A DNA stretch of 64,000 nucleotides from Agromyces cerinus. GTDB lineage: Bacteria; Actinomycetota; Actinomycetes; Actinomycetales; Microbacteriaceae. The stretch covers positions 372,001-436,000 of the forward strand of contig NZ_JAFBCT010000001.1 of NCBI RefSeq assembly GCF_016907835.1, written 5' to 3'. Shown here piece by piece: positions 48,741 through 57,937 of this stretch (the first letter of the stretch is position 1; each line of letters opens with the position of its first letter). A program made the position numbers and the translations under genes. The notes beneath the pieces are model-generated. The model was not told the DNA's origin. It did not search any database and saw only the letters and a list, made by a program, of their open reading frames with translations.

Positions 48741-49786
48741 CGCTCCTCCTCCGGTGCGTCGGCGACGGATGCCTCGGCCGCGCGCTCCTCGGCGCGCCGG
48801 GCGCGTCGGGACGTGGGGGCCGCGGCTTCAGCGTTGCCGGGCGGCCGCGGATCGGCCGGCGGCCTCGCCGCGGCATCCGCCCGCCCCTCGTCGCCGGGCC
48901 ACACGCCGACGTGATCGGCCTCGAGCGCGAGTCGCACGCGATCGCGCAGTTCGAGGCTCTGCATGAAGTCGTGCGGCAACTGCAGCCGTCCGACCCGGTC
49001 GAGCACCGCGAACTCCTCGGCGATGTGCTGCTCTTCACCGTGCTCGTCGACCCGGGTCGACCGCAGCACCTCGGTGGAGGTGCGGCCGTCGCGGATCTGC
49101 ACCGTGCGGCGCACGTGGCCCGACACCGTCGGGTCGTGCGTGACGATGAGCGTCGTGACGCCGAGCTCCTCGTTGACGCCGCGCATCGCCTCGAGCACCG
49201 CGGCGGAGGTCGACTCGTCGAGCTCGCCGGTGGGTTCGTCGGCGAGCAGCACCTGCGGGGAGTTCGCGAGCGCCACGGCGATCGCGACGCGCTGCTGCTG
49301 GCCGCCCGAGAGCTCGCCCGGGCGGCGGTCGTGCATCTCGCCGACGTCGAGCAGTTCGAGGAGCTCCTCGACGCGGTGGGCCCGCGCCGCGCCGCGGAGG
49401 GTGCCGGCGACATTCATCGCGAGGGCGACGTTCTCGGCGGAGGTGAGGTAGGGCAGGAGGTTGCGCGAGGTCTGTTGCCAGACGAAGCCCACCGTGTGGC
49501 GCTGGTAGGCGACCCGCTCGCGGCCGCCCATGGAGAGCAGGTCGTGGCCGGCCACCCGGGCGACACCGGCAGTGGCGGTGTCGAGCCCGGAGAGGATCGT
49601 CAGCAGCGTCGACTTGCCGGAGCCCGATGCGCCGACGACGGCGACCATCTCTCCCGGGTCGACTCGCAGGTTCAGCCCCTGGAGCGCCTGCACCTCGACA
49701 CCGTCGGCGCTGAAGATGCGCACGAGGTCGGTGCAGAGGATGTGGGGCTGCGTCGATGCCGACGCCGCCGTCTCGGTGAGGGTCAC
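48737..49786 (-). CDS. ABC transporter ATP-binding protein with AbrB-like C-terminal extension
   Basis: This 349-residue protein has a MacB-type ATPase domain (Walker A GASGSGKST at 52-60, signature LSGGQQQRV at 159-167, Walker B LLADEPTGELD at 180-190). Residues about 258-297 (FAVLDRVGRLQLPHDF then LELRDRVRLALE) have the pattern of an AbrB/SpoVT swapped-hairpin domain, followed by a low-complexity Ala/Pro/Arg tail. Such tails normally bind DNA or dimerise. It lies four bases after the permease gene. Confidence 0.87.
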   Translation of the reverse strand: MTLTETAASASTQPHILCTDLVRIFSADGVEVQALQGLNLRVDPGEMVAVVGASGSGKSTLLTILSGLDTATAGVARVAGHDLLSMGGRERVAYQRHTVGFVWQQTSRNLLPYLTSAENVALAMNVAGTLRGAARAHRVEELLELLDVGEMHDRRPGELSGGQQQRVAIAVALANSPQVLLADEPTGELDESTSAAVLEAMRGVNEELGVTTLIVTHDPTVSGHVRRTVQIRDGRTSTEVLRSTRVDEHGEEQHIAEEFAVLDRVGRLQLPHDFMQSLELRDRVRLALEADHVGVWPGDEGRADAAARPPADPRPPGNAEAAAPTSRRARRAEERAAEASVADAPEEER

Positions 49787-49790
49787 GGGG

Positions 49791-52553
49791 TCATCCTTCC
49801 TCTTCCTTGCGCATCGCGCGAGCGGCGTTGACGCTGCCGTCGATGCGGGATGCCGCGACCGCCGCAGCGATCGTCACGAGCATGCTGCCCGCGAGCACCG
49901 CGGTGATGAGCCAGGGGTCGAGCGTCACGGCCGGCTGGGCGTCGCCGTCGGTGAACGCACGCAGATCGATGCCCGCGAGCACGACGAACGGCAGGGCGAT
50001 GCCGAGCAGGGCGCCGGCGACGAGCGCGATGAGGGCCACCGGGCCGATCTCCCAGACGACGAGCGCCCGCTCGCCGCGACGGCCCAGGCCGAGCGTCGAG
50101 AGCAGCGGCAGCAGTCGGTCGCGGGCGGGGCGCCCGACCACGAGGGTCAGCACGATCGCGAGCGCCGTGAGCAGGCTCGCGAGCACGATCGCGACCACGA
50201 GCGAGATCACCAGCCCCTGCGTCGTGGGGCGTTCCCGCAATTCGGCGAGCAGGTCTTCGGGCGTGACGACCACGGCGTCCTCGCCGGCGATCTCGGCGAG
50301 GGCGGCGGTGATCTCGGTGGCCTCGGCGGTGGAGGTGCCCTCGTCGAAGCGCACGAGCACGGTGCGCGGCACGAGGGTCGCGGTGAACGGCTTCGCGTTC
50401 GCGACGTCCATGAGCACCCAGTTCGAGCGAGGGGAGTATGCCGTGCGGCCGTCGACCACGCCGACCACGTCGAAGTCATCCCCGTCGAGGTCGGCGGAGT
50501 CGGCGCCCGAGACGAAGTCCGCGACCGGCTTCGACAGCACCACCGGCACGTCCTCCGTCTCGGTCGCGCCGAGTTCGGAGGGAAGCGGCGTGGCCCCGTT
50601 GCGGCCCTGCTGCACCTTCCGCATCTCGTCGCCGTCGACGACGATGAGGGTCGAGCTCCGGCCGCGACCGTCGGCCGTGACCTTGGTGGGCTTGGCCGAG
50701 TACACGGGGGCGGTCGCCGCGACGCCGGGCACGGCCGCGAACTCGTCGAGCTGTTCGAGGGTGAAGGGGGTGCCGCCCACCGAGGCGTCGGCGCCGACCT
50801 GCGCGTCGGCGGCGTGCACGACGCCGGACTGCACCGTGCCGAGCAACACCGAGGAGAACACGGTCACCGAGACACCGACGACGACGGCCAGCACCGGCAC
50901 GAGCCCGGCGGAGGGGTCGCGCAGCGCCCGTGCCGAACCGAGGAACGGCACGAGGTCGGCCCGGCGCGACGTGCTGCGCACGAGGGCGGCGAGCGGGATC
51001 GGGTAGACCCGCAGCACGACGAGGCACGCGAGCAGGGAGAGCAGGAGTGGCACGGCCGCGAGCAACGGGTCGACGCCGGTCGTGGCGGTGGAGGTGGCCA
51101 GGCCGCGGCGGTACAGCAGCACGACGGCGGTGACGGCGAGCACCGCGACGAGCACTTCGGCCATCCAGCGGAAGCGCCCGGTGCCGGGCCTGCCGAGGTC
51201 CGATCGTGCCCTGCGGAGCGGGCTGAGACCGGGCGCGGCCGCGACCAGCAGTGCCATCGGGGTGAGCGCGAAGAGCGCTGCGATCGCCCATCCGCCCGGG
51301 CCCGCGTCGGCGGTGACGAGGAGGGTGCCGAGTACGCCCCCCACGATCGCGGCTGGCACGCCGATGGCCACCCCCTCGATCGCGAGGATGCCGCGGAGCT
51401 GGCCGGGAGACGCACCGCGGGCTGCGGCCAGTTCGAGGCCCGTGCGTCGTCGTTCGAACACCACCCTCGCTCCGAGCACGAGCACGGCGACCATCACGCC
51501 GATCGGCCCGGACGCGATCGTGGCGAGCACGGCGTCACTCGCGCTCGCCGCGACGGCGGCGTCACCGAGTGCTTCGGTGAGGCCGCTCGTGAACGCGACC
51601 TCTCCGACGGTCGCGAACCAGTACTCCCATGAGCCGCTGCCCAGCACGAACACCTGGCTCGTGAACTCGCCGAGCTGCGTGACGAGCTCCGGTGAGTCCG
51701 CCGCGCGGATACGATCGGGCAGCACCGGGAACCAGGCATCCATCGCCGTCGGAAGCTTCGATTCCTCGAGCGCGGCCCACGAGACCGGGTCGGCGAACCC
51801 GAGGCCCGTGACCTCGACCTGGCCGCCGGGGGTGTACGCGACCGCCGGTTCGAGCGCGACCGGCGGCACGTGCGTCCAGAATCCGTCGTCGGGGTCGCTC
51901 GCCGCGAAGGTGCCGACGAGCAGCACGTCCTGCGGAGTCGTGCCGATCGGGATCGCGCGCTCCTCTCCGGGCGACCAGTCCATCTCCTCGGCGACCCCGT
52001 CGGCGAGCACGATCTCGAGCGGGGTGTCGCCCGGCACCGGGCCGGTCAGGGTCGCCGGCCATTCGCCGCCGGTCAGCGTGAGGTGCTCGCGGATCCTCGG
52101 GTCGAAGGCCGTGAACAGCTGGTAGGACTTCGAACCCGCCGCAGCGCCCGCAACCGACGCCTGCGTCGGTCCCGCGACGAGCGCGGTGAGCGGTGCCCCG
52201 GTGACGTGCTTCAGCAACCCGGGCATGCCGGCACGGATATCGAGCATGCGCTGCTCCTGCGCGCCCCACACCGCGTCGATCTCGGGCTCGAGGGTCGAAC
52301 CGCCGCTCGACGCGCCGAGCTCGGGGAGGTTCCGGCTGGAGGTGTTGAGGTCGATCTCGCGCCCCGGGAACTGCGACAGCGAGTCCTCGAGCGCCGCCGT
52401 GTGCATCGTGGCCACCGCGCGAGGTACGCCCGTCGCGAGCAGCGCGCCGGCGAGCACGAGCAGCGAGAGCATGATCGACGCGACGGGCCCTGCGAAGAAC
52501 TGCCGCCGCAGCAGGCCGGGGGCGCTGAGCCGCGAGTGACGGGTGGCGCTCAT
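49791..52553 (-). CDS. FtsX-type ABC transporter permease (second of the pair)
   Basis: This 920-residue membrane protein has an N-terminal helix, a large extracytoplasmic domain (to about residue 360), a four-helix FtsX core with LELAAARGASPGQLRGI, more helices, a second extracytoplasmic stretch, and a second FtsX-like core ending in SRIDGSVNAARAMRKEEEG. This two-core layout is that of actinobacterial lipoprotein- or antibiotic-export-like permeases of unknown substrate. ATG 52553 overlaps the stop of the upstream permease. Longer in-frame starts run into the neighbouring gene and are shadows. Confidence 0.88.
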   Translation of the reverse strand: MSATRHSRLSAPGLLRRQFFAGPVASIMLSLLVLAGALLATGVPRAVATMHTAALEDSLSQFPGREIDLNTSSRNLPELGASSGGSTLEPEIDAVWGAQEQRMLDIRAGMPGLLKHVTGAPLTALVAGPTQASVAGAAAGSKSYQLFTAFDPRIREHLTLTGGEWPATLTGPVPGDTPLEIVLADGVAEEMDWSPGEERAIPIGTTPQDVLLVGTFAASDPDDGFWTHVPPVALEPAVAYTPGGQVEVTGLGFADPVSWAALEESKLPTAMDAWFPVLPDRIRAADSPELVTQLGEFTSQVFVLGSGSWEYWFATVGEVAFTSGLTEALGDAAVAASASDAVLATIASGPIGVMVAVLVLGARVVFERRRTGLELAAARGASPGQLRGILAIEGVAIGVPAAIVGGVLGTLLVTADAGPGGWAIAALFALTPMALLVAAAPGLSPLRRARSDLGRPGTGRFRWMAEVLVAVLAVTAVVLLYRRGLATSTATTGVDPLLAAVPLLLSLLACLVVLRVYPIPLAALVRSTSRRADLVPFLGSARALRDPSAGLVPVLAVVVGVSVTVFSSVLLGTVQSGVVHAADAQVGADASVGGTPFTLEQLDEFAAVPGVAATAPVYSAKPTKVTADGRGRSSTLIVVDGDEMRKVQQGRNGATPLPSELGATETEDVPVVLSKPVADFVSGADSADLDGDDFDVVGVVDGRTAYSPRSNWVLMDVANAKPFTATLVPRTVLVRFDEGTSTAEATEITAALAEIAGEDAVVVTPEDLLAELRERPTTQGLVISLVVAIVLASLLTALAIVLTLVVGRPARDRLLPLLSTLGLGRRGERALVVWEIGPVALIALVAGALLGIALPFVVLAGIDLRAFTDGDAQPAVTLDPWLITAVLAGSMLVTIAAAVAASRIDGSVNAARAMRKEEEG

Positions 52554-55500
52554 CCTTCCTCCTGCCTGAGTCCGGGGCGCGAGGCCATGCGACGAACGGA
52601 TGCCGCGGCGCCCGCCGCGATCGCCGCGGCGAGCACGAGGAATGCGGCGATGCCGATGAGCCACGGCGCCAGGTCGACGCCGAACTCGACCGGGACGACG
52701 GCGGGCACGCCGGAGACGGCGGCCCGCGCGAGTTCGCGGGCGGTGAGGAGGGCCGTGGCGAATCCGACGACCGCGCCGATCACGACCGCGGTACCGAGCG
52801 TCACGGCCAGTTCGGCGAGCCGGGCTCGCGACTGAGTGCGTGCGGGCACGCCGAGCGCACGGAGCACGACGATCTCGCCGAGGCGGCTGCCGCCGAGGGC
52901 GGCGACGAGGGCCACGACCGAGATGAGCGCGAAGAGCAGGGCGCCCGCGGCGCCGATCCAGAGCGCGGCGATCGCCGGTGCGATGAACGGGGCCGACGAT
53001 GACGCCGACCTGGCGTCGGCGATGACCGACGATCCGTGCTCGCGATCGAGTTCGGCGGCGAGCACGTCGGGCTCGGAGGTCGCGATCCACCGCTCCCCGA
53101 ATGCCGGCACCCCTGCGCCCGAGTCGAACGTGTACCGCTCGAAGGCAGCGAGGTCGGCGAGCACGCCGTCGTCGCCCGCCGTGGGCACCACGGGGAGCAC
53201 CCCGGCCACGACGGCGTCGACCTCTGCGCTGCCGTCGAGCACCCGGAACGCGAATCTGCCGCCGACGTCCGCGGAGATCCGCTCGGCGAGTTCGGTGCTG
53301 AGCACGACGGGCAGGGGATCGCTGCCGCCGCCGGTGAGCGTCGCCCGCGCGTTGGGCGCCTTCGAGGTGAGGAGGTGCTCGGGCACGATCTCGAATCCGG
53401 GGCCGGCGACGCTCGATCCGTCGAGCGAGATCGGGCCGAACGAGACGAGCACGTCGACGCCCGATGCGCCGGCGAGCGAGGCGCCGAGGCCGATGAAGCG
53501 GAGGCCCTCGGCTGCGGGTACATCGAGGCTCACCGGGCCGCCGCCCGCCGCGACGTCGACGGGCACCGGGGCGGTCGGCGTCGCCGCGCCCTCCTCCGTG
53601 AGGAACCATGCGGACACGGACACGGCGCCGTCCGTGCCGGCGGGCGCGGCGAGCGTGACGGCGACGTCGAGGGCCGAGGTGCCGTTCGGCAGTGCCGTGC
53701 CGGCTGCCGCGGCCGATTCCTCGAGTGCGGCGGCGGCGTCTGCCGCCCCGGTGCCCGGCGCGATGCGGTCGGCGGCGCCGCTCGGCATCGCCACCACGGT
53801 CGCCCGGTCGGAGCCGATCCGCACGTCGCCGCGGTAGACGGGGCCGGCCGCCGTGATGCTCGCGACGCCGTCGAGGCCGTCGTCGAGCGCCAGCGGATCG
53901 GGGTCCTGCACGACGTCGCGGCCGGCATACGACACACGCACCTCGCCCCCGGTGGCGAGCGCGGAGGCGGTGCGGTCGATGCCCTGCCACGCGCCGGAGA
54001 AGGCGGCGGACAGCGTGAGTCCGGCGACGGCGAGCATCGTGACGAGGGATGCCGCGGAGTACAGCGAGGCGCGTCGCGCGAGCTGGCGCATCGGCAACGA
54101 CGGCACCAGCCCGGGACGCGCGGCGGCGAGCCGCTCGAGCAGGGCGTCGATCGGCCGCGTCAGCCAGAGCGCCGCGAGCGCGAGGGCGACCAGTACGAGC
54201 ATCGGGGCGAGCACGGCGATCGGGTCGACCTCCAAGGCGCCCGATGCGCTCGCGACGAGCGGCGACCCGTACAGCCGGAACTGCCAGAACGCGACGGCGG
54301 CGAGCACGACGAGGAGCACCCCGCCACCGGTCGCGAGGCCGCGCGCCACCCGGCCGACCTCGTCGCCCGCGCCGCGGACGACGGGTCGACGCGCGTCGAG
54401 CCAGGCACGACCGGCGACCACGATCAGGGTGCCGACGAGCACTACGGAAGCGACCACGGCCGCGGTGCCCGGATCGCGGGTCTCGCCCGGACGGGTCGCC
54501 ATGAGCAGCGCCTGCGCGCCTGCGACGCCGATGATCGCGGCCGGGATCCCGATCGCGAGCACCTCGACGGCGGTGTCGCGGGCGAGGCGGCCGGCGGAGG
54601 CGCCACGGGCGCGGAGCAGCACCGTCTCGCCGCGTCGGGCGGCACCGAGCAGCGTCGACAGCCGGGTGAGGGCGGCGAATCCGGTGAAGGCGAGGAGCAG
54701 GATCGGCAGCGGAGCGATGGCGCGCACGGCGCCGAGGCTCGCGAGGAGCCGGGACAGGGTCGCCTCGAGGCCGCCGAGCGCACTCAGCCCGTCGGCGCCG
54801 ATGGCCGGCTCGGCGCGGAGCGCCGGTTCGACGTCGGGCAGTTCGGATCGGAGCAGACGCGCCGAGTCGGGGGTCACGGCGGCGGAGTCGACGAGCGCGG
54901 TCCACCGCACGACGATCGCCGCAGGCAGGTCGAGCGCGGACGCCTCGGCCACGAGGAACGGGCCCGCCCCGTCGGCGGTGGCCCCCGTGGCGATGATGCC
55001 CTCGCCGAACCATGCAGGGTCGCTCGGTTCGAGCGGCAGCCAGGTGCCGACGACGAGCAGGCGCCGCGCCGAACCGCCGGCGAGGTCGACGACGTCGCCG
55101 GGCGCCAGGCCGAGCGCTTCGGCGGCAGCGGCATGGAGCGTCGCCGGCACCGCACCCTCGGCGTCGGCCGCCGCGATCGACTCCGGCTCCTCCGGCCAGC
55201 TCCCGTCGACGAGCTCGGAACGCTCCGCCGCCTCGGGGTCGGCCAGGAGCACGGCGCCGAACGCGGTGTCGCCGCTCGTGGCGTCGACGGGAGCGGTCTC
55301 GATGGTGCGGCTCCAGGAGGCGTCGAACGGGCTGATCATGCGATCGAGCACGGATGCCGCGGCATCCGCTTGGGCCTCGGGGTCCTGCGCGACGCGGATC
55401 TGCCAGCGCGCCGCACCCGCCGTGCCCTGCGCCTCGGCGAGGCTGCCGCGCAGGCCGCTCGCCGAGGAGCCGGCGAGCGAGTCGATGACGGCGGTGGAGA

Positions 55501-55630
55501 GGCCGGAGAGCAGGAGGACGACCGCGGCGATCGAGGCGAGCACGCCGACGCGGGCGTTCGCACGGGCGAACGCTGTCCGTGCCGCTCCCACGCGCGCTCC
55601 TCGTCGGTCGGGTCGCATGCGCGGCGGCAT
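52550..55630 (-). CDS. FtsX-type ABC transporter permease (first of the pair)
   Basis: This 1026-residue membrane protein has the same plan as the next gene: helix near residues 27-47 (VGVLASIAAVVLLLSGLSTA), an extracytoplasmic domain, a core with ETVLLRARGASAGRLARD, then a second extracytoplasmic domain of about 300 residues and a final core (LGEIVVLRALGVPARTQSRARL). ATG 55630 is used; ATG 55618, four codons later, is equally possible and neither has a clear ribosome site. It forms a heteromeric ABC system with the three downstream genes. Confidence 0.85.
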   Translation of the reverse strand: MPPRMRPDRRGARVGAARTAFARANARVGVLASIAAVVLLLSGLSTAVIDSLAGSSASGLRGSLAEAQGTAGAARWQIRVAQDPEAQADAAASVLDRMISPFDASWSRTIETAPVDATSGDTAFGAVLLADPEAAERSELVDGSWPEEPESIAAADAEGAVPATLHAAAAEALGLAPGDVVDLAGGSARRLLVVGTWLPLEPSDPAWFGEGIIATGATADGAGPFLVAEASALDLPAAIVVRWTALVDSAAVTPDSARLLRSELPDVEPALRAEPAIGADGLSALGGLEATLSRLLASLGAVRAIAPLPILLLAFTGFAALTRLSTLLGAARRGETVLLRARGASAGRLARDTAVEVLAIGIPAAIIGVAGAQALLMATRPGETRDPGTAAVVASVVLVGTLIVVAGRAWLDARRPVVRGAGDEVGRVARGLATGGGVLLVVLAAVAFWQFRLYGSPLVASASGALEVDPIAVLAPMLVLVALALAALWLTRPIDALLERLAAARPGLVPSLPMRQLARRASLYSAASLVTMLAVAGLTLSAAFSGAWQGIDRTASALATGGEVRVSYAGRDVVQDPDPLALDDGLDGVASITAAGPVYRGDVRIGSDRATVVAMPSGAADRIAPGTGAADAAAALEESAAAAGTALPNGTSALDVAVTLAAPAGTDGAVSVSAWFLTEEGAATPTAPVPVDVAAGGGPVSLDVPAAEGLRFIGLGASLAGASGVDVLVSFGPISLDGSSVAGPGFEIVPEHLLTSKAPNARATLTGGGSDPLPVVLSTELAERISADVGGRFAFRVLDGSAEVDAVVAGVLPVVPTAGDDGVLADLAAFERYTFDSGAGVPAFGERWIATSEPDVLAAELDREHGSSVIADARSASSSAPFIAPAIAALWIGAAGALLFALISVVALVAALGGSRLGEIVVLRALGVPARTQSRARLAELAVTLGTAVVIGAVVGFATALLTARELARAAVSGVPAVVPVEFGVDLAPWLIGIAAFLVLAAAIAAGAAASVRRMASRPGLRQEEG

Positions 55631-55718
55631 AGGGGCCGGGATGGACGGCGTGATCGGGGGGACGCCGTCGTCGCCCGCGCAGCGAACGAATCCGCACAGC
55701 CTATCCCCGTGGTGGGTC

Positions 55719-55748
55719 TTGCGCGCTACCCGTTCGAGCCCATATTCT
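55719..55748 (+). promoter_or_regulatory. Predicted promoter of the leader peptide / ABC exporter unit
   Basis: ttgcgc (55719-55724), 18 bases, tattct (55743-55748) is a reasonable vegetative -35/-10 pair. It predicts a transcript starting near 55755, about 60 bases before the leader start codon. Confidence 0.5.
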
Positions 55749-55816
55749 GTAGGGCTGGCCGAGGAGTGAGTTCCGACCGGCCTCGAGGGTTCGAGACGAT
55801 GACGCAGGAGGACACC

Positions 55817-55897
55817 ATGCAGACAGAAACCGACGCCCGCACGATTGCGGCTTCCGGCTCTGCCCGCCCGGCGTACCTCTTCGGGCTCGCCGGGTAG
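55817..55897 (+). CDS. Predicted 26-residue leader peptide upstream of the ABC exporter
   Basis: The frame reads MQTETDARTIAASGSARPAY then LFGLAG and a stop. Its ATG has a textbook ribosome site (ggagg at 55807-55811, five bases away), stronger than that of the large gene downstream. An in-frame ATG at 55799 would add six residues. It lies between a promoter-like pair and a hairpin plus pyrimidine tract, before the exporter gene. That arrangement resembles ribosome-mediated attenuators such as bmrB before bmrCD. Existence as a translated leader is inference from layout; no homologue is claimed. Confidence 0.6.
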   Translation: MQTETDARTIAASGSARPAYLFGLAG

Positions 55898-55913
55898 ACC
55901 GCCCGTCTCTCGC

Positions 55914-55928
55914 GCAGGCTCCGCCTGC
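55914..55928 (+). promoter_or_regulatory. Small hairpin after the leader stop codon
   Basis: gcaggc-tcc-gcctgc forms a six-base stem 16 bases after the leader stop. A stalled ribosome at the leader's end would cover or disturb it. Confidence 0.45.
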
Positions 55929-55929
55929 T

Positions 55930-55980
55930 CCGCGGTTTCACGCGTTCTCGCGATCCGCGGCTTCCTCCCTCCTTCCTTTC
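55930..55980 (+). terminator. Attenuator-like hairpin followed by pyrimidine tract
   Basis: ccgcgg (55930-55935) pairs with ccgcgg (55955-55960) and encloses cgcg-ttct-cgcg. Immediately after comes a 20-base run of only C and T (55961-55980). This is the strongest terminator-like signal between the leader and the exporter gene. The CCTCC-type tract could also pair with a ribosome site. Confidence 0.5.
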
Positions 55981-56035
55981 GCCGACCGGCCCTTCTGCGG
56001 GCGCTCGGTGCTCCCATCCCGATTGGAACCCGGCT

Positions 56036-57937
56036 GTGTCCGTATCCCTGCAAACGCCGACCGCACCCGACGCGCCCGAACCCGCGTCGCAGCCTCCTCG
56101 ACTCAGCACCGTCCGCGCGCTCTGGCGACTGCGCGAATACGCCGGTCCCGCCATGCCGGCATTCGCCGGCAGCATGGCCGCGGCCCTCGTCGCCCAGCTC
56201 ATCGCGCTGACGATCCCGCAGGTGCTGCAGCAGATCGTCGACGGGCCGCTCGCGAACCAGGAGGCCGACGCGGTCCTGCCGCTCGCGCTGCTCGTCTTCG
56301 TGCTCGGAGCCGTCGAGGCGATCCTCTTCGCGATCCGGCGCTGGCTCGTGGTCGGCCCCGGCACCAAGGTCGAGGCGCGCATGCGCAACGCCCTGTACGC
56401 GAAGCTGCAGGACCTTCCGGTGAGCTTCCACGATCGCTGGCCGAGCGGCCAGCTGCTCTCCCGCGCGGTCAGCGACCTCGGCCTGATCCGTCGGTGGCTG
56501 TCGTTCGGACTCGTGCTGACCGGGGCCAACGTCGTCATCATCGTGGTCGGCGTCGGCATCCTGATGTCGATGAACTGGTTCCTCGGGCTCATCTTCCTCG
56601 TCTGCTCGCTGCCGTTGTGGTGGGCGGGCTGGCGCTTCGAGGGCCGGTACTCCGAGATGTCGCGGCTCAGCCAGGACCAGGCGGGCGACCTCGCGACCGC
56701 GGTCGAGGAGTCGGTGCACGGCATCCGCGTGCTGAAGGCGTTCGGGCGGGGCAAGCACGCCCTCTCGACCTTCCGTGCGCAGGCCGAGTCACTGCGCAGC
56801 ACCGAGATCGAGAAGGCGCGCCTCGACGCGAACATCTGGGTGTGGATCATGGTCGTGCCCGCGATCGCCCTGTCGATCTGCCTCGTGGTGGGCGTCTGGC
56901 TCGCCTCGCAGGGCCAGCTCAGCGTCGGCGAGCTCGTCGCGTTCTTCGCGACCGCGACGGTGCTCGCCTGGCCGATCGAGTCGATCGGCTTCATGCTGGC
57001 GTTCGCGCTCGACGCGCGCACCGCGACCGACCGGTTCTTCGACATCCTCGACAGCGAGAACACGATCGTCGACCCGGCCGCGCCGCGCACGCTCGAGCGG
57101 CCGCGAGGCGAACTCGCCTTCAATGACGTGCACTTCCGCTACCAGGACTCGCCGGAGCGATTCGGCGACCTGCTCGACGGCGTCGACCTCGTGCTGGAGC
57201 CCGGGGAGACGATGGCACTCGTCGGCCTCACGGGCTGCGGCAAGACGACGATGACCGCGCTCACGACGCGGCTCTACGACGTCACCGCGGGCTCGGTGAC
57301 CCTCGACGGCGTCGACGTGCGCGCCTTCAGCCGCGACGAGCTGCGCACCCACATCGCGATGGCGTTCGAGGATGCCACGCTCTTCAGCGCCTCGGTCAGG
57401 GACAACGTGCTGCTCGGGCGGCCGGAACTGGCGGGCGACGAACCGTCGGTGCGGGCCGAGGCCGATCGCGTGCTCGACGAGGCCCTGCGCATCGCCCAGG
57501 CGGGCTTCGCCTACGAGTTGCCCGACGGGCTCGACACGAAGGTCGGCGAGGAGGGCATGAGCCTCTCGGGCGGCCAGCGGCAGCGTCTCGCGCTCGCACG
57601 CGCCGTCGCGGCCAAGCCCGCGGTGCTCGTGCTCGACGACCCGCTCTCGGCGCTCGACGTCGCGACCGAGGCACGGGTCGAGGCCGAGCTCCGTTCGGTG
57701 CTCGCGTCGACCACCGCGCTCATCGTGGCGCACCGACCGTCGACGGTCATGCTCGCCGACCGGGTCGCACTGCTCGAACAGGGCCGGGTGACGGCGGTCG
57801 GCACGCACTCCGAACTCCTCCGCGAGAGCGAGCACTACCGCTTCGTCATCACGAGCCTCGAAGACGAGGAGCGCAGAAGCACCGGCGTCGATGCCGTCGA
57901 CGTCGACACCACGATCCGAGAGGAGGCCGCATCATGA
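56036..57937 (+). CDS. ABC exporter subunit with degenerate catalytic site (heterodimer half 1)
   Basis: This 633-residue half-transporter has six membrane helices (about residues 35-340) and an ATPase domain. Walker A is GLTGCGKTT (about 397), the Q-loop position reads FEDATLF with Glu for Gln (about 442), the signature LSGGQ is intact (about 509), and Walker B is [12 protein letters not shown] with Asp in place of the catalytic Glu (about 531). Together with the second gene this gives one degenerate and one active ATP site, as in BmrCD or TmrAB-type multidrug exporters. GTG start at 56036. It overlaps the next gene by ATGA. Confidence 0.92.
   Translation: MSVSLQTPTAPDAPEPASQPPRLSTVRALWRLREYAGPAMPAFAGSMAAALVAQLIALTIPQVLQQIVDGPLANQEADAVLPLALLVFVLGAVEAILFAIRRWLVVGPGTKVEARMRNALYAKLQDLPVSFHDRWPSGQLLSRAVSDLGLIRRWLSFGLVLTGANVVIIVVGVGILMSMNWFLGLIFLVCSLPLWWAGWRFEGRYSEMSRLSQDQAGDLATAVEESVHGIRVLKAFGRGKHALSTFRAQAESLRSTEIEKARLDANIWVWIMVVPAIALSICLVVGVWLASQGQLSVGELVAFFATATVLAWPIESIGFMLAFALDARTATDRFFDILDSENTIVDPAAPRTLERPRGELAFNDVHFRYQDSPERFGDLLDGVDLVLEPGETMALVGLTGCGKTTMTALTTRLYDVTAGSVTLDGVDVRAFSRDELRTHIAMAFEDATLFSASVRDNVLLGRPELAGDEPSVRAEADRVLDEALRIAQAGFAYELPDGLDTKVGEEGMSLSGGQRQRLALARAVAAKPAVLVLDDPLSALDVATEARVEAELRSVLASTTALIVAHRPSTVMLADRVALLEQGRVTAVGTHSELLRESEHYRFVITSLEDEERRSTGVDAVDVDTTIREEAAS

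Noticed and set aside
52554..55697. Upstream extension of the second permease gene to position 55697
   Set aside because: The extra 1048 residues are an out-of-frame reading of the first permease; the ATG at 52553 overlaps its stop as expected for coupled genes.
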